A stretch of DNA of 64,000 bases from Acidobacteriota bacterium. GTDB taxonomy: Bacteria; Acidobacteriota; Terriglobia; Terriglobales; SCQP01. This document shows positions 57,253 to 64,000 of the stretch, one piece after another (position 1 is the stretch's first letter; each line of letters starts with the position of its first letter). A model generated the notes under the pieces. The model was not told the origin of the DNA. It worked only from the letters and a program-made list of their open reading frames with translations, and did not search any database. The translations under genes and the position numbers were made by a program. The stretch covers positions 1 through 64,000 of the forward strand of contig DAHVCP010000028.1 of the NCBI GenBank assembly GCA_027314025.1. Reading direction: 5' to 3'.

Positions 57253-58049
57253 CGTTCCCCTTGAGCAACGTGGCGCTCCCCAATTGCGGCCTTTTGGTAA
57301 AGAGGGGAGGGGACCAGAAAAAAGTTTCGCTAGGCCCCGGCGCCGCGGCATATCCCCCAGCGGGCGGCCGCGCAGCCCGCGGCGTCGGCTCCGCCGAACC
57401 GCTCGTCTGCTCGCCCTGCCGCCGCGGCTGCTCCCGCGCGCCCGGGCGGCCGGCCCGCCGCCATGGGGCCGGACCCGCCATCCGCTTCCCGGCAAAGCGT
57501 CGGTTCCCCGGCGCAGGTTGCGCCTTCCGAAGCGGCGTCCGGCGCGCGCCTGCCAGCGAGACGCTCGCGGCGGGTTTGGCCCGCGCTCACGGCAACCTGG
57601 CGCCAGAACGCCAGTCGGCGCGGAATCCGGCATCGCCGCCATGCGCCGAACCCCGGGGGCGCGGCGCATGGTCTCCGGTACGTGACGGCGCGTCCCGGAG
57701 CGGGAGCCAAGCCGCGGCTCAGCATCCGGCGGACGTCCCAACCCGGGCGGCCGAGTTGCCCGCTCCGCCCCTGCCGCCCCTGCCGCCCCGGCTGCCGCCG
57801 CGTGGCCTTTCCATTCTCCAACCGCTATCAAGCTCACGTCCAAGCAGTCACGGGTTGCCCGCCGCTGCCCGGGGCCATGCATGGGCAGCGGATCTTCCCC
57901 CGTGCAACCGGCACAACGCCCGCAATGGTTCCGGCTTCTTAGCCTTCATGGGCCGAGCTCGGCGCAATCCCGCTGCTATCGGTGCAGCGTGGGTTTCCAC
58001 CACCTCGCCACATCCCGCCGCAGGAAACCGCATCCGGACCGGCCGCCCG
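57253..58049. other. 797-base gap upstream of the YfiR gene
   Basis: Very GC-rich sequence with several open frames of Pro/Arg/Ala composition that do not look like proteins. It holds copy B of a degenerate repeat (57606-57760). No RNA gene, promoter or terminator is recognisable. Confidence 0.6.
57606..57760. repeat. degenerate intergenic repeat, copy B
   Basis: Colinear with copy A at 53614-53760, including the identical CCGGCATCGCCGCCAT at 57627-57642. An eight-base length difference lies between the first and second matching blocks. Confidence 0.5.
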
Positions 58050-58580
58050 ATGCGAATACGATGGGCGCTGGCGCTCGCTTCCTTGCTGCTTGCCGGCCCG
58101 CTAGGGGCGCAACCCCAACCGACCAGGGCGGAGTTGAAAGCCGAATATCTATACCAGTTCGCCCACTACCTCCACTGGCCCCATCCCTTGCCCGCCATGT
58201 TTACCATCTGCATGCTGGGCAACACCCCCTTCTGGCGCGTGCTGACCGGCGTGCTCGCGGATCAACGCATCGACCGTCGCCCCGTGGTCGTTCGCCGCTT
58301 GCTTCGCCCGTCTCAGGCCGCCGGCTGCCAAATTGTGTTTGTCACCACCCCCGCGCCGCGGCAGATGGCGGCCGCGCTTGCCCAACTCGATCAGGACCAC
58401 GTGCTCACGGTCAGCGATCTCCAGGGCTTTTGCCATGAGGGCGGCGCAATTGAATTCCTCGTTCAGCACGACCGCCTTCGCTTCATCGTCAATTTGGGCG
58501 CGACTCGCACCGCCCAACTGCAGGTCAGTTCCGCCCTCTTATCGGTCGCCGCCCAGGTTCTGCCCGGGGGCGGCCCGTGA
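58050..58580 (+). CDS. YfiR-family periplasmic regulator
   Basis: This 176-residue protein of the YfiR (DUF4154) family has a signal peptide (residues 1-20, ending LGAQ), then KAEYLYQFAHYLHWPHPLPAMFTICMLGN, the family start, and VFVTTPAPRQMAAALAQL, SDLQGFCHEGGAIEFLVQHDRLRFIVNLGA toward the end, both typical. In Pseudomonas YfiR represses the cyclase YfiN in the periplasm. Here the next gene, coupled by a GTGA overlap, is a histidine kinase with a CHASE8-like sensor. The frame runs upstream to 57261 but without protein-like sequence. Confidence 0.88.
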   Translation: MRIRWALALASLLLAGPLGAQPQPTRAELKAEYLYQFAHYLHWPHPLPAMFTICMLGNTPFWRVLTGVLADQRIDRRPVVVRRLLRPSQAAGCQIVFVTTPAPRQMAAALAQLDQDHVLTVSDLQGFCHEGGAIEFLVQHDRLRFIVNLGATRTAQLQVSSALLSVAAQVLPGGGP

Positions 58581-60079
58581 ACGCCCGGCCTGCTCGCCCC
58601 GGGCGTTCCCTCGCCCAGCGCCTCACCTGGCTGACCGTCCTCATCACCGGCGCCGCCCTGCTCGCCGCCTGCACCGCCTTCATCATCTACGACCGCGTCA
58701 CCTACCGCGCCCTGCTCCTCCGTCATTTGGCCGTGCAGGCGCGCATCATTGGCGAAAACAGCAGGTCCGCCTTGGTTTTCAGCGACCCCGAGTCCGCGGC
58801 GAAAACGCTGGCCACCCTCGCCGCCTCCACCGACATCCGTGCCGCCGGCGTCTACGACCGCGCCGGCCGGCTCTTCGCCTTCTATCGCCGCGACGATGCC
58901 CTGCCCCTGCCCAGCCAAGCGCCGGCGACGCCTGCCTTCGGCCATCGCCACTGGACCCAGCACAATCGCCTCATCCTCACGCGGGTGATCGTTTTCAACG
59001 GCGTCCCCGTCGGCAGCATTCTTATCCGTTCCGATCTTCGCCAATTAATGCAACGCGAGCGCCATTATGTGGAGATCGCCGCGATCGTCTGGGCCGCGGC
59101 TCTGGCCGCCGCCTGGCTGTTTTCCGCCAGCGCGCGCCGCGCCTTCGTTCGCCCCATCGCCGCCTTGGCCGCGATCGCCGGACAAATCGCTCGCAGCGCC
59201 GATTACACCCTCCGCGCTCCGGACGTAACCAGCAGCGGGGAACTGGTGGAATTGGTCAACGCGTTCAACGCCATGGTCGCCGCGGTGCAAAGCCGGGACG
59301 CCGAATTGGCTCTGGCGCGGCAGCAGCTCGAACAGCGCGTCGCCGAGCGCACCGCGCAGCTGACCGTCGCGAATCGCGAGCTGGAGGCCTTCTCCTACTC
59401 CGTCTCCCATGATCTCCGCGCCCCGCTGCGCGGAATTGACGGGTTCAGCCTGGCGCTGCTGGAGGATTACGGCGCCCAAATGGACGCCACCGCCCGCGGC
59501 TACCTCGAGCGCATCCGCGCCGCCACCCAACGCATGGGCATCCTGATTGATGACCTCTTGCAACTGGCCCGCGTGTCCCGCACGGAGATGCGGACGGAGG
59601 ATTGCGACCTCAGCGCTCTGGCCGAGAGCGTGATGGAGGACCTGCGCCGCTCCGCGCCGCGGCGCGCCGCCGAAATCACCATCGAACCCGGCCTGCGCGC
59701 TTGGGCCGACCCCACCCTCCTCCGCGTGGTGCTGGAAAATCTGCTGGGCAACGCTTGGAAGTTCACCGCGAAGCGCGCCGTCACCCAAATCGCCCTGCGG
59801 CGCCAAGACTCCTCGGGCGCGCCGGTATTCTCCGTGGCCGACAATGGCGCCGGCTTCGACCCCGCGCACGCTGGCCAGTTGTTTTCTCCGTTTCAGCGCC
59901 TGCACCCAGCGTCGGAATTCCCCGGCACCGGCATTGGCCTGGCCACGGTGCAGCGCATTTTGCAGCGCCATGGCGGCCGCGCTTGGGCCGATGCCCAGCC
60001 CGGTCAGGGAGCAACCTTCTACTTCACCCTGCTCCCGCCGCCGGCGGAGGGCGCCGATCCCCCTCCCCAGGACGCCTAA
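58577..60079 (+). CDS. CHASE8-like/HAMP sensor histidine kinase
   Basis: This 500-residue sensor kinase has two transmembrane helices (about 17-38 and 165-182) around a periplasmic domain that reads like CHASE8 of YfiN: ENSRSALVFSDPESAAKTL and TDIRAAGVYDRAGRLFAFY. HAMP follows (about 186-240), then a coiled-coil-like RQQLEQRVAERTAQL. The phospho-His is in SYSVSHDLRAPLRGIDGF, and the ATPase has NLLGNAWKFT, VADNGAGFD and GTGIGLATVQRI. This is the bacteriophytochrome-type core. It starts with GTG overlapping the YfiR stop and is followed 52 bases later by an Rcp1-like receiver. Confidence 0.9.
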   Translation: MNARPARPGRSLAQRLTWLTVLITGAALLAACTAFIIYDRVTYRALLLRHLAVQARIIGENSRSALVFSDPESAAKTLATLAASTDIRAAGVYDRAGRLFAFYRRDDALPLPSQAPATPAFGHRHWTQHNRLILTRVIVFNGVPVGSILIRSDLRQLMQRERHYVEIAAIVWAAALAAAWLFSASARRAFVRPIAALAAIAGQIARSADYTLRAPDVTSSGELVELVNAFNAMVAAVQSRDAELALARQQLEQRVAERTAQLTVANRELEAFSYSVSHDLRAPLRGIDGFSLALLEDYGAQMDATARGYLERIRAATQRMGILIDDLLQLARVSRTEMRTEDCDLSALAESVMEDLRRSAPRRAAEITIEPGLRAWADPTLLRVVLENLLGNAWKFTAKRAVTQIALRRQDSSGAPVFSVADNGAGFDPAHAGQLFSPFQRLHPASEFPGTGIGLATVQRILQRHGGRAWADAQPGQGATFYFTLLPPPAEGADPPPQDA

Positions 60080-60131
60080 CGATTTCAGCTCAGGCCACGG
60101 TCCAGCCACGGCAAAGCATCCAACTGGATTG

Positions 60132-60611
60132 ATGGCCAAAAAGACCATTTTGCTGGTGGAGGACAATCCCGACGACCGCGACCTCACCGTGCGTGCGCTC
60201 AAACGCCACCAATTGGGCGAAGACCTGGTCCTGGCCACCGACGGCGTGGAGGCGCTGGATTATCTCTTCGGGGAAGGCAGCTACGCCGGTCGCGACGCCA
60301 GTGTGTGCCCGCAGGTCGTGCTCCTGGACCTCAAGCTGCCCAAACTGAGCGGACTCGAGGTGTTGCAGCGCCTCCGCGCCGATCCCCGCACCCGCCTGCT
60401 TCCGGTGGTCATCCTCACCACTTCCAACGAGGAGAAAGACCGCCTCCAGGGCTACCACCTTGGCGCCAATAGCTTCGTTCGCAAACCGGTGGATTTTGAA
60501 AAGTTCAGCGATGCGGTGCGCGAACTCGGCCTCTATTGGCTGGTGCGCAATGAGCCGCCGCCCCCTTGCAAATCGGACGGTCCCGGAGCCCACGGCCCCG
60601 GCACGCAGTAA
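60132..60611 (+). CDS. Rcp1-like response regulator
   Basis: This single-domain receiver of 159 residues has ILLVEDNPDDRDLTVRAL, the acceptor Asp in VVLLDLKLPKLSG, the Thr pair of VVILTTSNEEKD and the Lys in FVRKPVDFEKF. These are the marks of Rcp1-type partners of phytochrome-like kinases. The C-terminal 20 residues are Pro/Gly-rich. It is the probable target of the kinase just upstream. No output domain is present, so the final target is unknown. Confidence 0.9.
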   Translation: MAKKTILLVEDNPDDRDLTVRALKRHQLGEDLVLATDGVEALDYLFGEGSYAGRDASVCPQVVLLDLKLPKLSGLEVLQRLRADPRTRLLPVVILTTSNEEKDRLQGYHLGANSFVRKPVDFEKFSDAVRELGLYWLVRNEPPPPCKSDGPGAHGPGTQ

Positions 60612-60687
60612 TCGGATTTAACCCCCAAGCCGCTGCTCTGGCCCGGCCCCATCCGCCGGGCCATGGCCCGTCACAACCACGGCCCCG

Positions 60688-62301
60688 CTATTCCCACTCG
60701 ATCGTGCCCGGCGGCTTGGATGTGATGTCGTACACCACCCGGTTCAGCCCCGGCACCTCATTCACGATCCGCGTCGAAATCGCCGCCAGCACCGCCGCCG
60801 GCAGCCGCGCCCAATCCGCCGTCATGCCGTCTTCCGATTGCACCGCGCGCAGCACGCAGGCATGCCCATACGTGCGCTGGTCCCCCATCACCCCCACCGT
60901 CCGCACCGGCAGCAGCACCATGAACGACTGCCACAGCTGCTCATACAGCCCTGCCCGCCGGATTTCCTCCAACGCAATGGCGTCGGCGGCTTGCAACAGC
61001 GCCACCCGTTCCGCCGTGACCTCGCCCAGAATCCGCACAGCCAGCCCCGGCCCGGGAAACGGCTGCCGTTGAATCAGCTCCGCGGGCACGCCCAAATCCG
61101 CCCCCACCCGCCGCACCTCGTCCTTGAACAAATCGCGCAGCGGCTCGATCAGCCTCAGCCGCATCGCCGCCGGCAGCCCGCCGACATTGTGATGGCTCTT
61201 GATCGTTGCCGATGGCCCGTGGACCGAAACCGATTCGATCACATCCGGGTAGAGCGTCCCCTGCACCAAATAATCCGCCTTGGCCCCGCCTGCCGCCAGC
61301 CGGTCCGCTTCCGCCTCGAACACCTCGATGAACAGGCGCCCGATGATCTTCCGCTTCTGCTCCGGGTCGGTCACCCCGGCCAATGCCGCCAGAAACTGTT
61401 GCGAGGCGTCCACCGCCACCAGCTTCAGCCCCAGCGCCTCCCGCAGCCGCGTCTGCACCTGGCTGAACTCGTTGCGCCGCAGCACCCCGTTGTTCACGAA
61501 TACACAGGTCAGCCGGTCGCCGATCGCCCGATGGACCAAGGTCGCCGCAACCGTCGAATCCACCCCGCCGCTCAGCGCGCAAATCGCATGCCCGTTCTCC
61601 CCCACTGTTTCCCGAATCTGCGCCAGCTGGCGTTCCACGAACGCCCGCGGCGTCCACTCCGCCCGCAGCCCGCAGATGGCGAACAGGAAGCTTCCCAACA
61701 GCGCCGATCCGTTGGGCGTGTGCCGCACTTCGGGATGGAATTGCACGGCAAACAGCTTGCGGTGCGGGGCGGCGATCGCGGCGATCGCGCCGTCCCCGCC
61801 GTGGCCGGAGCGGGCGATGACCTGAAACCCCGGCGGCAGCTCCAGCGCCTCATCTCCGTGGCTCATCCACACCGTCGCCTCGTCGCCCATGGCATCTAGC
61901 AGCGGCGAGGGCTCCAGTCGGCGCACGCGCGCCGCGCCATATTCCCGGTGATCCGCGTTCTTCACCTTTCCGCCCAGCGACAGCACCATCAGTTGCAGCC
62001 CATAGCAAATCCCCAGCACCGGCACGTGCCCGGCGAAGACTTCCGGCGCGCAGCGCGGCGCATCGGCGTCGTACACCGAACTTGGCCCGCCGGAAAGGAT
62101 GATTCCCGCCGGCCGCCGCGCCGCGATCTCCGCCCACGAAGCGCGGAACGGCAGAATTTCGCTGAACACGTCCTGCTCGCGCACTCGCCGGGCGATCAGC
62201 TGCGTGTACTGCCCGCCGAAATCCAGAATGACGATGCCGGACGGCGCGGCCGAAGTTTCCGGCTGGCGCTGAGGTCGGGGTTGGCTCTGCGACGGTTCCA
62301 T
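60688..62301 (-). CDS. guaA: GMP synthase (glutamine-hydrolysing)
   Basis: This enzyme converts XMP to GMP. The 537-residue product has an N-terminal class I glutaminase with the nucleophile Cys in [11 protein letters not shown] and the His-x-Glu of QFHPEVRHT, then the ATP pyrophosphatase with [18 protein letters not shown], and the C-terminal dimerisation domain ending in KPPGTIEWE, the usual end. The first 20 residues ([17 protein letters not shown]) are an extra Pro/Gln-rich lead. leuS lies 54 bases upstream on the same strand. Confidence 0.96.
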   Translation of the reverse strand: MEPSQSQPRPQRQPETSAAPSGIVILDFGGQYTQLIARRVREQDVFSEILPFRASWAEIAARRPAGIILSGGPSSVYDADAPRCAPEVFAGHVPVLGICYGLQLMVLSLGGKVKNADHREYGAARVRRLEPSPLLDAMGDEATVWMSHGDEALELPPGFQVIARSGHGGDGAIAAIAAPHRKLFAVQFHPEVRHTPNGSALLGSFLFAICGLRAEWTPRAFVERQLAQIRETVGENGHAICALSGGVDSTVAATLVHRAIGDRLTCVFVNNGVLRRNEFSQVQTRLREALGLKLVAVDASQQFLAALAGVTDPEQKRKIIGRLFIEVFEAEADRLAAGGAKADYLVQGTLYPDVIESVSVHGPSATIKSHHNVGGLPAAMRLRLIEPLRDLFKDEVRRVGADLGVPAELIQRQPFPGPGLAVRILGEVTAERVALLQAADAIALEEIRRAGLYEQLWQSFMVLLPVRTVGVMGDQRTYGHACVLRAVQSEDGMTADWARLPAAVLAAISTRIVNEVPGLNRVVYDITSKPPGTIEWE

Positions 62302-62355
62302 GATGTTTTCGCGGCTTGGGCAGCGGCGCTCCGAGGAAAAGGCGGCGGTCGGCGC

Positions 62356-64000
62356 TCAGACCACCACGTTCACCAGCCGCCCGGGCACGACGACCACCTT
62401 CTTCGCCTGCCGCCCGCCAAGCGCCGCGGTCACCTTCTCGTCCGCCAGCGCCCGCCGGCGCAATTCCTCCTCGCCGGCGGCCGCGGCGACGGTGAAGCGC
62501 GAGCGCGGCTTCCCGTTCAGCTGGATGACGATCTCAATTTCGTCCGCGCGGGCCAAATCCGCGTCCGCCTCCGGCCATGCCGCGGCGGCGATCTCGCCGG
62601 CCTGCCCCCATTCCCGCCACAATTCCTGCGCCAAAAACGGCGCAAACGGCGCCAGCATTTGCACCAAAATGCGCAGCGCCGCCGCGAACGCCGCGGGCGA
62701 AACCCCGCCCGTTTCCAGTCCCGGCTCGCAGCCGTACAGCGCGTTGGTCAGCTCCATGCACAAGGCGATGGACGTATTGAAATGCCACCGCCCCTCGAAA
62801 TCCTCCGTCACCCGCGCCAGCACTTGATGCGCCTGCCGCAGCAATGCCACGTCCCCCGGCGCCGTGCGCGGGCCGCCCGCCGCGCCGCCGCCGCGCATCA
62901 ACTCCGCCCGCCGCGTCGCCAGCCGGTACACGCGCCCCAAGAAGCGGTGGATCCCCTCCACCCCTTGATCGTTCCAGTCGAAATCCTTTTCCGGCGGCGC
63001 CGCGAACAGCACGTACATCCGCGTCGCGTCGGCGCCGTATTTCTCGATCAGCGTCTCCGGGTCCACCACGTTGCCCTTGGACTTGGACATCTTCGCGCCG
63101 CCGCGCGTGATCATCCCCTGCGTGAACAGCCGCCGCACCGGTTCGGCGAACTCCACCAGGCCCAAGTCCCGCATCACCCGCGTGAAGAACCGCATGTAGA
63201 TCAAATGCAGGATGGCGTGCTCGATCCCGCCAATGTATTGATCCACCGGCAGCCATTGCGTCGCCACCGCCGGGTCGTACGGCGCCTGATCGTTATGCGC
63301 GTCCAAATAGCGATAGAAGTACCACGAGGAGTCCACGAACGTGTCCATCGTGTCCGTCTCCCGCCGCGCGGCCCCGCCGCATTCCGGGCACGTCGTGTTC
63401 ACGAACTCCGCGCTGCTCGCCAGCGGCGACTGCCCTTCCCCGGTCAACGCGACCGCCTCCGGCAGCAGCACCGGCAGGTCCTCCTCCGGCACCGGAACCA
63501 CGCCGCATTGCTCGCAGTAGACGATCGGGATCGGCGTTCCCCAGTACCGCTGCCGGGAGATTCCCCAGTCTTGCAGCCGGTAGGTCACCTTGGCGTTCCC
63601 AAAGCCCCGCCGCTCCGCCTCCGCCGTCATCCGGGCAATCGCCTCGCGATTCGCCAAACCGCTGAACCCGCCCGACGCGATCAGCCAGCCCTCGCCGCTA
63701 AACGCCTCCGCCAACTCCTCGGCGCGCGGCGCCGCATGCGCCGTCTCCGGCGCCACGGGATCAATGACCTGCCGGAATGGAATCCGGTACTTGCGGCAAA
63801 ACTCGAAATCCCGCTGGTCGTGCGCCGGCACCGCCATCACCGCCCCGGTGCCGTAGCCGGTCAGCACGAAATTCGCGGCCCACACCGGCAGCCGTTCGCC
63901 GTTGAACGGGTTGTGGGCATAAAGCCCGGTGAAGAAGCCTTCCTTGTTCGCGGCCGCTTCGGGATCGAAGCCCGCCGCCCGCGCCGTGACCAGCGCCCGC
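62356..64000 (-). CDS. leuS: leucyl-tRNA synthetase, 5' part outside window
   Basis: This class I synthetase charges tRNA-Leu. The 547 visible residues start inside the editing (CP1) region (KEGFFTGLYAHNPFNGE, then YGTGAVMAVPAHDQRDF, the threonine-rich editing pocket region). They continue through the catalytic core with DTFVDSSWYFYRYLDA and the KMSKS loop GGAKMSKSKGNVVDPETL, then the anticodon-binding and C-terminal domains. CEQCGVVPVPEEDLP and CPECGG form the zinc insertion. The N-terminal HIGH region lies beyond the right edge. Confidence 0.95.
   Translation of the reverse strand, partial: RALVTARAAGFDPEAAANKEGFFTGLYAHNPFNGERLPVWAANFVLTGYGTGAVMAVPAHDQRDFEFCRKYRIPFRQVIDPVAPETAHAAPRAEELAEAFSGEGWLIASGGFSGLANREAIARMTAEAERRGFGNAKVTYRLQDWGISRQRYWGTPIPIVYCEQCGVVPVPEEDLPVLLPEAVALTGEGQSPLASSAEFVNTTCPECGGAARRETDTMDTFVDSSWYFYRYLDAHNDQAPYDPAVATQWLPVDQYIGGIEHAILHLIYMRFFTRVMRDLGLVEFAEPVRRLFTQGMITRGGAKMSKSKGNVVDPETLIEKYGADATRMYVLFAAPPEKDFDWNDQGVEGIHRFLGRVYRLATRRAELMRGGGAAGGPRTAPGDVALLRQAHQVLARVTEDFEGRWHFNTSIALCMELTNALYGCEPGLETGGVSPAAFAAALRILVQMLAPFAPFLAQELWREWGQAGEIAAAAWPEADADLARADEIEIVIQLNGKPRSRFTVAAAAGEEELRRRALADEKVTAALGGRQAKKVVVVPGRLVNVVV

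Noticed and set aside
57261-58049. N-terminal extension of the YfiR frame
   Set aside because: It is Pro/Arg/Ser-rich with no domain, and the signal peptide of YfiR starts at 58050.

Overview
The window is GC-rich, densely packed bacterial chromosome with no rRNA, tRNA, CRISPR array, phage or insertion sequence that I could find. The gene mix suggests a Gram-negative aerobe of the Acidobacteriota: a secreted M13 peptidase, a class D-like sortase, an AsmA-type envelope protein, signal-peptide TPR proteins, fused FtcD, and several ECF sigma and hybrid-kinase modules. That assignment is inference; there is no 16S gene here. Nearly all recognisable genes are intact. The exceptions are an MFS transporter broken by a frameshift and a stop codon, and a receiver domain that sits out of frame behind its histidine kinase.

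Layout. 1-8.6 kb: partial phoH (minus), then a plus-strand run of two secreted TPR-type proteins, rnc, lepB, an AsmA-like protein and a small partner. 8.6-16.3 kb (minus): M13 peptidase, PAS histidine kinase plus receiver, FTR1 iron permease, and a radical SAM protein that resembles the Tes (tetraether lipid synthase) family. 16.6-17.9 kb: broken MFS gene. 17.9-21.6 kb: a tightly coupled operon of a MazG-GNAT fusion, an enolase-superfamily OSBS/N-succinylamino acid racemase and an EamA transporter. 21.8-26.7 kb (minus): Tat-type glycosylasparaginase, crcB under a fluoride riboswitch, zinc ribbon protein, Mrp/ApbC, ThiO-like oxidase and sortase. 26.8-31.8 kb (plus): mce, mtnP, a PfkB kinase, a GT39-like membrane protein and dapF, each overlapping the next. 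32-42.5 kb: quinone oxidoreductase, hutH, rpsT, a DsbA-like protein, nadE, a TPR protein, an FAH-family enzyme, ftcD and DoxX. 42.6-46.1 kb: ECF sigma with anti-sigma, a sigma54 activator and a GAF-GGDEF cyclase. 46.2-49 kb: xseB, tpx, mdh, nusB, osmC. 49-53.5 kb: a VTT membrane protein, a REC-HK-REC hybrid, and a second ECF sigma/anti-sigma/Spy-like unit. 53.9-57.3 kb: katG and oxyR. 58-60.6 kb: YfiR, a CHASE8-like histidine kinase and an Rcp1-like receiver. 60.7-64 kb: guaA and the 3' part of leuS.

The clearest regulatory DNA is a four-part OxyR operator (ATTG-N7-CAAT-N7-ATTG-N7-CTAT) that abuts a TTGACA/TAGAAT promoter for katG, with a half-operator at the oxyR start. The fluoride riboswitch before crcB is also convincing. 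The most interesting gene-level observations are the Tes-like radical SAM enzyme, the MazG-GNAT/racemase/exporter operon, and YfiR paired with a CHASE8 kinase instead of a GGDEF protein.
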